From Bacteroidota bacterium (GTDB lineage: Bacteria > Bacteroidota > Bacteroidia > B-17B0 > Aurantibacillaceae): 38,396 bases of DNA. The notes under the pieces were generated by a model. It was given only the letters and a program-made list of their open reading frames with translations, had not been told where the DNA came from and did no database searches. The DNA is taken from assembly GCA_025963735.1 (NCBI GenBank), contig JAOQAF010000087.1, positions 1 to 38,396 on the forward strand. Reading direction: 5' to 3'. This document shows, one piece after another, positions 20,140 through 29,605 of this stretch; within the stretch, counting starts at the first letter, position 1, and every line of letters starts with the position of its first letter. The translations under genes and the position numbers were made by a program.

Positions 20140-20870
20140 ATTACCGCATTCTCATCACCGTCTTTGCGAGGCTTTATAAAAATTATCGCAGCCGAAGCAA
20201 TCTCCACCAAAAACAATTAATTAATTCTGTGCCTTCGAGAGCCTCAGGAACCTGTGAGGTGGAACCTTCGAGATGCCGGGTTCAACAAGAGGTGCCTGAC
20301 TTTATCGAGATCCTATCGATTGTGCGTAAGATCCCTGATTATGTAATCCGTCTTTGCAAGGCTTAGTTGAAAATATTGAAGCCGAAGCAATCTTTCTCAA
20401 AACCCTTAACACATGGCCTTCAAGAGCCTCAGGCAACGTAATGCAAAAGAGATTGCCGCGCCCAACAGGACCTGGTTAATGCGGCCGCAATGACAATGCG
20501 GGCCTACTCCGTCTTTGCGAGGAGGAACGACGAAGCAATCTAATAACCAGAAGCCCTGTCCACTAATCACCGTTTAGAGATTGCCACGCCGCCGGTAATA
20601 TCTGTTGAATGCGGCTCGCAATGACAATGCGGGCCTACTCCGTCTTTGCGAGGGGAACGAGGAAGCAATCTAATAACCAGAAGCCCTGTCCACTAATCAC
20701 CGTTTAGAGATTGCCACGCCGCCGGTAATATCTGTTGAATGCGGCTCACAATGACAATGCGTGCCTACTCCGTCTTTGCGAGGAGGAACGACGAAGCAAT
20801 CTGATTGTGCCTTCGGGAGCCTCAGGCACCCGTTATGTCACCTGAGAGTACTTTCGAGAGCATCAGCCAC
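20140..20870. repeat. Dispersed palindromic repeat cluster including 2 near-identical ~130 bp tandem units (20503-20633, 20634-20763) and partial copies
   Basis: Unit core GTCTTTGCGAGG...GAAGCAATCT...AGATTGCCACGCCG...GCGGCTC(G/A)CAATGAC, with dyad arms GTCtTTGCGAG/CTCGCAATGAC and GCAATCT/AGATTGC. Confidence 0.9.
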
Positions 20871-20876
20871 CATTCG

Positions 20877-21290
20877 TTAAGCCAGCCATCTGTTTTTAAC
20901 TTTTTCAACAATCCGTTTCAGCTCTTCATCCGCAACGGGTTTTGTGTAAAAATCATCCGCTCCAAGGTCTGTTAAATCTAACCTGTCTGATAAATGAGAA
21001 CTTGTTGTTAAAATTATTACGGGAATTTTAAAAAGAACTTCATCCTGTTTTATCATTCTTACCGTTGATCTGCCATTCATTTTACTCATGTTAAGATCCA
21101 GAAAAATAAGATCCGGTATTCTCTCGCGGTTATATAAATAAGCCATTACTTCAATCCCGTCAAAAAAAGACTTCACCTCCGCATCGGGAACAACTTCATG
21201 AATAGCCGTAGTTAAAAAAAACTGATCGTCTTTATCGTCATCAACGATTAAAATACTTGGTGGTTTAATATGCTTTAAAATTTCAGTCAA
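20877..21290 (-). CDS. Single-domain CheY-like (Rcp1-type) response regulator
   Basis: SILIVDDDKDDQFFLTTAIHE...LIFLDLNMSKMNGRSTVRMI...VIILTTSSH...ADDFYTKP. Confidence 0.9.
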   Translation of the reverse strand: MTEILKHIKPPSILIVDDDKDDQFFLTTAIHEVVPDAEVKSFFDGIEVMAYLYNRERIPDLIFLDLNMSKMNGRSTVRMIKQDEVLFKIPVIILTTSSHLSDRLDLTDLGADDFYTKPVADEELKRIVEKVKNRWLA

Positions 21291-21410
21291 AAGAAATCAA
21301 ATTTTTCCTAGCACGGCGTTACTCAATTTTACCACCAAACTTGTCTGAATCCAACTCTTTTCTTCGAAACCTTTATTTTTTTTTATGGTATAACGTCTCT
21401 TTTTTAACGG

Positions 21411-23657
21411 TTATTTTATTTTAAATCTTAGCCCCCCATACAGCATTCGGCCATAAACAGGCCCCCACACCATGCTTGCATCAAAGAACTTTCCAAACGG
21501 ATCGCCGGCAGAAATAATGGGGTTTGATTGTTTGTAATTCAATGCATTTTCAACTCCTATATAAATATTAAAGTCTGCTTTATTTATTTTTGTGAGATAA
21601 GTAATTTGAGATAAAACATTATAAAAATCGGGTGAATAGGCTGCGACTTTAAATTCATCGGGATTAGTCTGAGTGTCAGGAATACGCTTTTGTCCGTTAT
21701 ACTGACAGGTGGCATCAAACATCCATTTTTTATTTCTTGTTGTGTATTCAATATTAATAAAAGCCCGATGTCTGGAAACAAAGGGTTTTTCAAGAAGCTT
21801 GCCTGAATAGGTTTGCCGGTTATCAACAAAACGATACGCAGTTTTTACAAAAAGACGCTTTCTAATTTCCCAGTTAAATTCTATCTGTGCGGTGTTTGAA
21901 TAAGATTGCCCATGCAGATTATAGATATTTACTTCCTGAGCGCTTTTATCAAGATCAACAATAACCTGATTTGTAAAGTCGGTTCGGTACACATCAATGG
22001 TTACATAAGCTTCTCTGTAATTTAAATGAAACTTTTGCGTGAAATTAAAACCGTAATTCCAGGCTGTTTCAGGGTTAAGCCCATAAGGCATATAAAAATC
22101 GGAAGCGCCAATAACCCATTGTCTGTTAGAGGCCATGAGCTGCATGTTATCACTGAAAATAGAAGAAGTACGTAAAGCTTTTCCGGCGCTTAATCTTAAA
22201 ACAGTGTGGTTTTCATTAAAACCAAACCGCATATGAACGCGGGGGGTCATAAAAAAACCATAGTAGTTATGGTAATCGCCGCGAAGGCCGGCCACCAGAT
22301 TAAAAGTTGTTTTATATGAAAAAGCATATTCGCCAAACACTCCGGGCACCTGTTCTGTTCGCAGGTAATGATTGCTGTTGAACTTTTCTGTAACCTGATC
22401 ATTCAAAAAGCTAGCCCCTGTTCTATATGTATGATTGGTATTATTTATGATGCCCTGAAAAATAAAGTTGGCATAAAACGTTTTTTGATTACCGGTATAC
22501 GTATTCCTTGAATTGTTATTTGAAAGATCGTGATCTAAATAGGAAAGCTGTAAACCGGTGGAGGTGCCGGGTTTCTTAGGAAATACAAATCCTGTTTTAC
22601 TGTACACTTCCCATTTTTTATTATCAATGTTTAAATGATATAATTGAGTGGTGTCATTATAATTTTTAATAAAAAGTTTGTCCTGCCCCCCTGCTCTGCT
22701 GTCGTTTAAAAAACCACCGCCAAATTGAGCTTCAAATTTTTTACCGGAACTGTAGGCAAACTTAGTAAGTATGTTCTGCTGTTGACCGGTTGGAATATCG
22801 AGGAAGCCATCGTTATTTTTATCTTGTTTTAGTGGGTTGGAATTTAAGTGTGAGAGAACAGCTGCCGAAAATTTAGGATTAAACCTTCGTGAAAGATTCA
22901 GATTATATTCGTTACGCAAATTTTCATTAACGTAGGTATTAAAACTTAATTTTTCAGTGTCTTCGGGCTTTTGCAGTTCGGTATTAATTTGTCCTGTAAA
23001 ACTTTCATAGCCATTTATTACTGAACCTGCGCCTTTACCAAGTTGTATGGAATGGATCCATGTTCCGGGAATAAAACTTAAACCATAACTATTGGCAAGT
23101 CCACGCAGGTAAGGCATGTTCTCTTTTGTTATTTGCGCATATTGACCGGAGAGCCCAAGCAGTTGAATTTGTTTGGCCCCACTTACTGCATCAGCAAAAT
23201 TTACATCAACGCTGGGGTTAGTTTCAAAACTCTCGCTTAAGTTGCAGCAGGCCGCTTTCATAAGAGAGCGCTCTGTTAACGTTTCGAGTTTAATGGGGTT
23301 TAAATAACTTAATTCAGTACTTTGTCTTTCAAAAATAATTTCAATTTCTTTTAATTGATTCTCTGTTTTTAAACCAATCAGTAAAAATTTAGTATCCGGC
23401 TTAACGGATAAAGAATCGGTTTGAAAGCCAATGTAAGAGACAAGCAATTTTGTGGGTACAGGCGGCAAGGCAATAGTAAACTTACCGCTGCTATCTGTTG
23501 AAGAAGAAATACTCGTGTTTTTCCAAAACAAAGTAGCGCCAGCGATGGCGGAAGTATCTTTACCGCTTATCTCCACTAAACGACCATTCAGCTGGCCACG
23601 TGTAAGAAAAGGCAATGCAATGGCCAGAAGACCAAACATCCATTTATTAGTGAACAT
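21411..23657 (-). CDS. TonB-dependent receptor, probably metal (copper)-associated
   Basis: CarboxypepD_reg-like N-terminus, plug KAACCNLSESFETNPSVDVNFADAVSGAKQIQLLGLSGQYAQITKENMPYLRGL, C-terminal barrel; next to HMA and HYC_CC_PP-like genes. Confidence 0.92.
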   Translation of the reverse strand: MFTNKWMFGLLAIALPFLTRGQLNGRLVEISGKDTSAIAGATLFWKNTSISSSTDSSGKFTIALPPVPTKLLVSYIGFQTDSLSVKPDTKFLLIGLKTENQLKEIEIIFERQSTELSYLNPIKLETLTERSLMKAACCNLSESFETNPSVDVNFADAVSGAKQIQLLGLSGQYAQITKENMPYLRGLANSYGLSFIPGTWIHSIQLGKGAGSVINGYESFTGQINTELQKPEDTEKLSFNTYVNENLRNEYNLNLSRRFNPKFSAAVLSHLNSNPLKQDKNNDGFLDIPTGQQQNILTKFAYSSGKKFEAQFGGGFLNDSRAGGQDKLFIKNYNDTTQLYHLNIDNKKWEVYSKTGFVFPKKPGTSTGLQLSYLDHDLSNNNSRNTYTGNQKTFYANFIFQGIINNTNHTYRTGASFLNDQVTEKFNSNHYLRTEQVPGVFGEYAFSYKTTFNLVAGLRGDYHNYYGFFMTPRVHMRFGFNENHTVLRLSAGKALRTSSIFSDNMQLMASNRQWVIGASDFYMPYGLNPETAWNYGFNFTQKFHLNYREAYVTIDVYRTDFTNQVIVDLDKSAQEVNIYNLHGQSYSNTAQIEFNWEIRKRLFVKTAYRFVDNRQTYSGKLLEKPFVSRHRAFINIEYTTRNKKWMFDATCQYNGQKRIPDTQTNPDEFKVAAYSPDFYNVLSQITYLTKINKADFNIYIGVENALNYKQSNPIISAGDPFGKFFDASMVWGPVYGRMLYGGLRFKIK

Positions 23658-23668
23658 ACAAAAATAAA

Positions 23669-24016
23669 TTATTGCTTTTGGTTAGCCGGATCTTTATAAT
23701 GACAACACTCGGGAAGCTTTTTATAAGCCTTTTCATCGCCTTTTTCATGCTCGGTATCGTAACCCGCGTGAGAAATCGCTTTTTCAACCTGTGATTGTGT
23801 CACTTTCTTTTCATCCAAAAGCACTGTAGCTATTTTTGATTTTTTATCCCAGGTACATTTTTTAACGCCCTTAATATCCGCGGCGTTTTCAATTTGTTCT
23901 TTGCATTCACCGCAAACCCCTGCAACAGTAAACGTAACGGTTTTAATTGTATGTTGGCCAAAAGTATAATTGGAAATAAATAATAATAGGATTGTTATTT
24001 TTAATATGAGTTTCAT
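23669..24016 (-). CDS. Heavy-metal-associated (HMA) domain secreted protein
   Basis: Signal peptide; VTFTVAGVCGECKEQIENAADIKGVKKCTWDKKSKIATVLLDEKKVTQSQVEKAISHAGYDTE, a CxxC HMA fold with Cys-rich tail. Confidence 0.9.
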   Translation of the reverse strand: MKLILKITILLLFISNYTFGQHTIKTVTFTVAGVCGECKEQIENAADIKGVKKCTWDKKSKIATVLLDEKKVTQSQVEKAISHAGYDTEHEKGDEKAYKKLPECCHYKDPANQKQ

Positions 24017-24105
24017 GCTGTAATTTTTTAATGATAATTATAACGTCTTAAACGACATTATTGTTGATTTAATATGAATGTGGCGTAACTGAAAAAAGAG
24101 TATGA

Positions 24106-24501
24106 TCAGATTCTGAATACCATGATGGAGCTGGGGTCAGTAATACGCACGAAAGGAACCCCGCTCTTTACCGGGGTATTATACTGATTTAAAAGGCATG
24201 GATGAAATAGGAATGAATGTAAAATAGCAATCGGAGTTTGATAAAAGGATTGAATATTAAAAATTACGTTATTAGTAATGCTTTCGGTTTTATTTGAAAG
24301 ATGCAGCGTTTCATCCTGACAGCAGTCAGAAGGTTCATCTTGTGTTTCTTCACCACAGCAGGAATTTTGTTTGATTAATGAAACAGATTCCAGTTCGCCG
24401 CCGCAAAAATGCTTGTTAATGGTTACACCGCATACTGAAACCACATACACCAGAAGGGATATGTAAATAAGAGTATGTTTACGGAGTAATTTCATTTTCA
24501 A
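24106..24501 (-). CDS. HYC_CC_PP-family-like Cys-rich protein
   Basis: N-terminal TM segment; INKHFCGGELESVSL, SCCGEETQDEPSDCCQDE cysteine motifs; same strand as the HMA and TonB genes. Confidence 0.75.
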   Translation of the reverse strand: MKMKLLRKHTLIYISLLVYVVSVCGVTINKHFCGGELESVSLIKQNSCCGEETQDEPSDCCQDETLHLSNKTESITNNVIFNIQSFYQTPIAILHSFLFHPCLLNQYNTPVKSGVPFVRITDPSSIMVFRI

Positions 24502-24630
24502 TTGCTTATGCTAAATTATGCAATTATTATGCCCCTTTTATATTGCTTTTAAAAAAAATAAATTATTATTAAAGATTTTATGCTAATTATATGTAAAAGT
24601 ATTGTATCTTTACCGCAACAAATTTAATTT

Positions 24631-24822
24631 ATGAAAACAGGAACAGTAAAATTTTTCAATCAGTCTAAAGGTTACGGATTTATAATAGTTGACGATACCA
24701 AAGAGGAGATTTTTGTACATGCTAACGATTTAAAAGGAAATGTTGGTGAAAACGACAGAGTACAATTCGAAATTCAAGAAGGTAAAAAAGGTTTAAACGC
24801 GGTAAACGTTAATAAAATCTAG
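24631..24822 (+). CDS. Cold-shock domain protein
   Basis: MKTGTVKFFNQSKGYGFIIVDDTKEEIFVHANDLKG: RNP1 (KGYGFI) and RNP2 (IFVHA) motifs, 63 aa. Confidence 0.96.
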   Translation: MKTGTVKFFNQSKGYGFIIVDDTKEEIFVHANDLKGNVGENDRVQFEIQEGKKGLNAVNVNKI

Positions 24823-24872
24823 TCACAGGTTTCCTGTGCACTTTCAAACATTTTCTTACTAAAGACCAAGTG

Positions 24873-24910
24873 TCCGATCCTTGAAATAAGGATCGGATTA
24901 TTTACATTTT
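24873..24910 (+). terminator. Rho-independent terminator downstream of the cold-shock gene
   Basis: Perfect 10-bp stem TCCGATCCTT-GAAAT-AAGGATCGGA (24873-24897) followed by a T-rich stretch. Confidence 0.8.
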
Positions 24911-25043
24911 ATTTCTTTGATAGTCTTTATTGGATTGATATTTGATAGGCCTCCCGGTCTGCTAGATCTTTATTTTAATTAAGCCTCTTTTCTTATTAAC
25001 ATTTCACTAATCGGCTCGTTTTTTTTCTTTCGCTTCGCTTAAA

Positions 25044-25477
25044 GTCATTCGGAGGAGTGAAGAAATCGACACTTTGGAGTGAGATCGCTTCGGCCTCATT
25101 TTGCTGTACAATGCCTCGCGAAGACGGATTAAAACTGTCATTCCGAGCGACCAAAGGAGTGAAGGAATCTCTGCTTCGGAGATGAGATCGCTTCGGCCTC
25201 CTTTTTCTGTACAATGCCTTGCGAAGACGGCATCCCGTCATTCCGAGGGACCAAAGGAGCGAAGGAATCTCTACTTCGGAGATGAGATCGCTTCGGCCTT
25301 ATTATACTTTACTTTTGCCTCGCGATGACGGATTACAACCGTTATTCCGAGCAACCAAAGGAGCGAAGGAATCTCTACTTCGGATGAGATCGCTTCGGCC
25401 TTATTATACTTTACTTTTGCCTCGTTATGACGGATTACAGCCGTCATTCGAGCGACCAAAGGAGTGAAGGAATCTCG
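25044..25477. repeat. Cluster A of BIME-like palindromic repeats (4 full + 1 half copy)
   Basis: GTCATTCCGAGCGACCAAAGGAGCGAAGGAATCTC..CTTCGG..GAGATCGCTTCGGCC...GCCTCGCGATGACGG at about 25044, 25137, 25237, 25341 and half copy 25443. Confidence 0.92.
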
Positions 25478-25853
25478 TAGCCCATGTTGGTGTCATCTCG
25501 AACACAGAACGGACTCAACTTAATTATTTTGACTTGAATGTACTCTCCGATCGCTCTGAGCGTATGTCGAAGGGAACCACATTTTGTCATACCGACTTTA
25601 GGAGGTATCTTATCTCTCAAATCCTTCCTTCAACCAATTGATAGAGCAGTGCTTCTCTGCGAGAAACTAAATCTGAAAAATCTTTTGCTTCCTTTACGTC
25701 ATCTACGAGAAAAATTTACGTGATGATCCACATTTGCAAACCTCACGTCAAAACGCATGAACAATTCTCCCTGAAACCCAGCTGGCAACTTTTTTGTATA
25801 CTGGTATTAACAAAAAAATGTTCCTTATTAAATACAATCGACTGATTAATATT

Positions 25854-25883
25854 TTTGTCATGTCCATAAATTGTGTTAATTTG
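25854..25883 (+). promoter_or_regulatory. Candidate promoter TTTG-N18-TTAATTTG
   Basis: -33 TTTG at 25854-25857 and -7-like TTAATTTG at 25876-25883, upstream of the ATG at 25910. Confidence 0.45.
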
Positions 25884-25909
25884 CATAACATTTACATTAC
25901 ATCTATTCA

Positions 25910-26620
25910 ATGAAAAAAACCATACTTTTAATCAATTTCTTCCTGATATTTACTGTAAGCACTTCAGAGGCACAATTTGCGAAGAACTTTAAAAAAGGCT
26001 GGGCCACGGCTATGCAAAAACTTGCTGAATCGCCCTGGGTATTTGGTTTGGGCTGGAATATTGTTGATGATAACGGTAAACCCTGGAAAAAAGGGTTCGA
26101 TGCCCATAACTCATGGAACATACAAGGGTATCCAACAACTGTAAGGGTTGAAAAATTTTATGACAAGGGCTTTAGTTTTGTTTTCAATTTCGCTTATAAT
26201 AAGTACAAGGCAGGGAAATTAATTAACAGCGAGATACCGAATGCCACCACTACTAATTTCATGTCTTTTGATTTGAACGGAAAATATAATTTCTGCGAAT
26301 TGTATGACATCAATACTAAGTTATTTAATTTCGCTACGCCTGTTTTTGACCCATATGCCACCACAGGCTTTGGTTACACATACCGTAATACACCCAGATT
26401 CGGCGGTGCTGCTACTTACAACATTGGTTTAGGTTTACACTCCTGGATTTATAAAGGCTTTGGTGTTAACCTGGAAGTTATGGCAAAGTTCGGCCTGGCA
26501 GGACCTTTCTTTCGCACGCCCACCAATTATACTCAATACAACTTTGGTATCATTTACCAGCTTACTGAGGGCATAAGTTTACATCACAAAAATCAACGCC
26601 GTATTTTAAAGGGTATGTAA
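25910..26620 (+). CDS. Outer-membrane beta-barrel protein (paralog 1)
   Basis: Signal peptide; alternating aromatic/hydrophobic strands; GWNIVDDNGKPWKKGFDAHNSWNIQGYPTTVRVEKFY shared with the next gene. Confidence 0.75.
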   Translation: MKKTILLINFFLIFTVSTSEAQFAKNFKKGWATAMQKLAESPWVFGLGWNIVDDNGKPWKKGFDAHNSWNIQGYPTTVRVEKFYDKGFSFVFNFAYNKYKAGKLINSEIPNATTTNFMSFDLNGKYNFCELYDINTKLFNFATPVFDPYATTGFGYTYRNTPRFGGAATYNIGLGLHSWIYKGFGVNLEVMAKFGLAGPFFRTPTNYTQYNFGIIYQLTEGISLHHKNQRRILKGM

Positions 26621-26723
26621 ACTTTATCCAAAAGGTTAAAAGTTTTTAAGCATACATTTAAATTTTTGTGGTAAAATTTCCACTTATTAAGCGAAATTAC
26701 TACATTCGGGTTTTGTAACCCCC

Positions 26724-27410
26724 ATGAAATATCTAAAATTCGTTTTATTAAATTGTTTTTTGCTGCTCATCAGTTTTAATCTCAGTGCACAAAACATTCA
26801 TCCCCTCTTTAAAGCTCCGCAGGAAAAATTAGGTTTCAGGTACTTTATAACCAAGACTCCCTGGCGTGTGCAGGTGGGTTGGCACGTGGTAGATGACGAT
26901 GGAAAACCTTTTAAAGATTTATTCGACGTAAAAAAATCCTGGAACATATTGCCCTACCCTACTAAAGTTTCTGTTGAAAAAGAATGTTATTATAATTGGA
27001 ACGTTGAACTTGCCTTTGCCTACAATATATATAAAGGCGGTAAACAGATTAACGGCGAAATTCTTACCGATAATAAATCTTTTTATTCCATTGATCTTAA
27101 CGGCAAGTACCTGCTTACACGGAAATACAGAATTGAGCCCTACCTTTTAATTGGGGGTGGTTATACACACCGTGCTACAACCAAATACACTTCTGTGCCT
27201 ACTCTAAATGCAGGGTTCGGTGCCACCATATGGGTTCTTGATGAATTTATAGGGATTAATTTACAAGCTACGGGTAAGCTTGGTTTGCTATCTCCCATTT
27301 ATAAAAGCGGTTCTAACTATACCCAGCATTCCGTATGTGTTCTGGTTAAATTTTCAGGTAACAGCAGACGACTTAAAGCTGCCCGCGCACATTTAAATAC
27401 AATATTTTAA
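26724..27410 (+). CDS. Outer-membrane beta-barrel protein (paralog 2)
   Basis: Signal peptide; GWHVVDDDGKPFKDLFDVKKSWNILPYPTKVSVEKE aligns with paralog 1. Confidence 0.75.
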   Translation: MKYLKFVLLNCFLLLISFNLSAQNIHPLFKAPQEKLGFRYFITKTPWRVQVGWHVVDDDGKPFKDLFDVKKSWNILPYPTKVSVEKECYYNWNVELAFAYNIYKGGKQINGEILTDNKSFYSIDLNGKYLLTRKYRIEPYLLIGGGYTHRATTKYTSVPTLNAGFGATIWVLDEFIGINLQATGKLGLLSPIYKSGSNYTQHSVCVLVKFSGNSRRLKAARAHLNTIF

Positions 27411-27412
27411 TT

Positions 27413-28474
27413 ATGAAGCAATTATTCATTTTATCGGCGTTTACATCCTTTTCGTTTAATGTAAGTTCTCAAACCGTTTATTCAGATCAGCGTGTCATAA
27501 ATATATCTGACTTTATCTATCAATTAGAAAGAAGAGATTCCGGTTTAACAGCCGAGCTATCCTCCATGGATAAAGCCATGTTTTTTACAGGTGATGCGAG
27601 TCATGGTATTACCGTTTGCGGAAATTTAGCGGGCCTGGGGAAACAAAGCTTCGCTCTTAGCGGGATGGCAATTGATCTGGTAATTGAAGCAGGCGAAGTG
27701 TTAACCCAAAAGACAAATGAGAAGGGTCATTTTAGTTTTCCGGGTATTGATCCTGCTAAAAACTACAGTTTACGTTTAAATAAAGAGGCCGCAAAAACAA
27801 TCAAGTCAGATAAAATTATTATTACCGATTGCACCGGTAAAATTGTAAAGACCATAGATAAAAGTGCCGACGGTTCTTTTGAATACAAGGTACTTGATTC
27901 AGATAAAGCGCAGTTAAACACAATCGGCGATCCTGACCCGGTTATGAAATTAAAAGCAATAAAAGAAAATTATAAAAAATTACAGGAAGAAAATACCGTT
28001 GCAAAGGCTTGTAAAGGAAATTATGATTCGTTGCAGGTAAAGTATAACGACCTTGAAAAAAAATACAATGATCTTAAAAATAATTCAGCCGCAAAAAATT
28101 CTGATTCCGACGATCTGTTAAAGGATCCAACAAAAAACGGACAATATTTAAAAAATATTCCTTTTAAAATTAATAACTCCGCTATTGATGAAACAGCGCA
28201 TGCTGCCCTGGAAGAAGCCATTATTCAAATTAAAGGAAATAAAACACTTAAGTTTAATATTATTGGTCACAGTGATAATACCGGTACGGAAGCTAAAAAC
28301 GAAGCCTTATCAAAAAGTCGTGCTATGGCAGTAAAAAATTACCTGATTTCTAAAGGGGTTAAAGCTTCTAATATATCCTGTCAATGGTTTAGCGCCACAC
28401 AGCCGCTGGCATCTAATGATACAGAGGAAGGCAGGGCTAAGAACCGCAGGGTGGAGATTAAGGTGAAGAAGTAA
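27413..28474 (+). CDS. OmpA-family protein with coiled-coil linker
   Basis: C-terminal OmpA domain (FNIIGHSDNTGTEAKNEALSKSRAMAVKNYLISKGVKASNISCQWFSATQPLASNDTEEGRAKNRRVEIKV); central EKKYNDLKNN coiled coil. Confidence 0.92.
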   Translation: MKQLFILSAFTSFSFNVSSQTVYSDQRVINISDFIYQLERRDSGLTAELSSMDKAMFFTGDASHGITVCGNLAGLGKQSFALSGMAIDLVIEAGEVLTQKTNEKGHFSFPGIDPAKNYSLRLNKEAAKTIKSDKIIITDCTGKIVKTIDKSADGSFEYKVLDSDKAQLNTIGDPDPVMKLKAIKENYKKLQEENTVAKACKGNYDSLQVKYNDLEKKYNDLKNNSAAKNSDSDDLLKDPTKNGQYLKNIPFKINNSAIDETAHAALEEAIIQIKGNKTLKFNIIGHSDNTGTEAKNEALSKSRAMAVKNYLISKGVKASNISCQWFSATQPLASNDTEEGRAKNRRVEIKVKK

Positions 28475-28557
28475 TTTGGAGTTTCATTCTTTCTCGCAGA
28501 GCTTCGCAAAGGTTTCGCGAAGAACGCAGAGTACCTCGCGATGACGATGAAAAAGCC

Positions 28558-28692
28558 GTCATTCCGAGCGACTTAAGGAGCGAAGGAATCTCCGTTTCGG
28601 TGTAAGATCGCTTCGGCTTTATTATACTTTACTGCTTCACGATGACGACGAAAAAGCCGTCATTCCGAGCGACTTAAGGAGCGAAGGAATCT
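28558..28692. repeat. Cluster B BIME-like repeats (1 full + 1 half)
   Basis: GTCATTCCGAGCGACTTAAGGAGCGAAGGAATCT at 28558 and 28659. Confidence 0.9.
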
Positions 28693-28697
28693 AATTT

Positions 28698-28970
28698 CCT
28701 TTCTTTTTCCTTGATGAAAACCCTTCCGCAGGCTCAGGGTAAAATCCACAAAAAATCAAGGCTACAAAGTCTTCCTTGATTTGTAGTTTAAATTTTTTCT
28801 TTGTCACCGACGAACTCGGCCCATATAATTATCACGGTGGGCCTCAAACAGCGCCGGCTCGAATAAATTTTAAAAAATGGAGCGATGCATATATGCGATA
28901 CATGCTATAATTTTTAAAATTCCGGGGTGAAAAATTTAAACACAAACCTGAAGGAATACTTTGAGGCCCC
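28698..28970 (-). repeat. Structured element, copy 3 (inverted, diverged)
   Basis: Reverse complement aligns with copies 1/2: GGCCTCAAAGTATTCC..CACCCCG..AT-rich inverted repeat..GAGCCGGCGCTGTTTGA..hairpin..CGAGTTCG..AAGACTTTGTAGCCTTGATTTTT..AAAGAAAGG. Confidence 0.82.
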
Positions 28971-28986
28971 CATTACTTATCACCAC

Positions 28987-29230
28987 GTCATTCCGAGCGA
29001 CACGTAAGGAGAGAAGGAATCTCCGTTTGGGTGTAAGATCGCTTCGGCCTAAATATACTATTGTTGCCTCGCGATGACGATGAAAAAAGCCGTCATTCCG
29101 AGCGACTTAAGGAGCGAAGGAATCTCTATTGGGTGTAAGATCGCTTCGGCCTAATTATATTATTGTTTGTGCCTTGCGAAGACGGTGTCCTATCATTCCG
29201 AACGACCCAAAGGAGCGAAGGAATTTCCGT
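28987..29230. repeat. Cluster B BIME-like repeats (2 full + 1 half)
   Basis: Copies starting about 28987, 29092 and half copy 29192. Confidence 0.9.
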
Positions 29231-29605
29231 TTCGGCCTCAAAGAATTCCGTCAAATTTGTTGTGAGGCTTTCTCCACCCCGTCAATTTTTAAATTTAATT
29301 CAATAAGTCTATTTAGGCGCCCTGCCATTTAAAAATTGATAAGAGCCGGCGCTGTTTGAGTCCATGTGAATCTTGTATGGACGAGTTCGCTGGCGACACA
29401 GAGAAAGCCGCAACAAACAAATTAAGGAAGTCTTTGAAGCCTTGACTTTTTGTTTCTTTTTGGTTAAGCAAAAAGAAAGGCTAAATATTAAATTACTTTG
29501 AAACCTTGATTTTGTGTTGATTTTATGCTGCAGCGTCATTCTGCGCATCTTGTCTTGAGGGCAATTGTACATATCGTCCGAGCGACGTGAGGAGCGAAGG
29601 AATCT
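29231..29605 (+). repeat. Structured element, copy 1
   Basis: ~375 bp with about 97% identity by eye to 29715-30088. Confidence 0.92.

Noticed and set aside
25044-25477. CRISPR-like array from regularly spaced repeats
   Set aside because: Repeat units are ~90 bp imperfect palindromes with no unique spacers of constant length, and no cas genes are visible in the window.
24996-25723. Short ORFs (24996-25241, 25101-25328, 25219-25467, 25271-25459, 25538-25723)
   Set aside because: They lie in or next to the palindromic repeats, on both strands, with repetitive low-plausibility translations (RSEGISTSEMRSLRPYYTLLLP).
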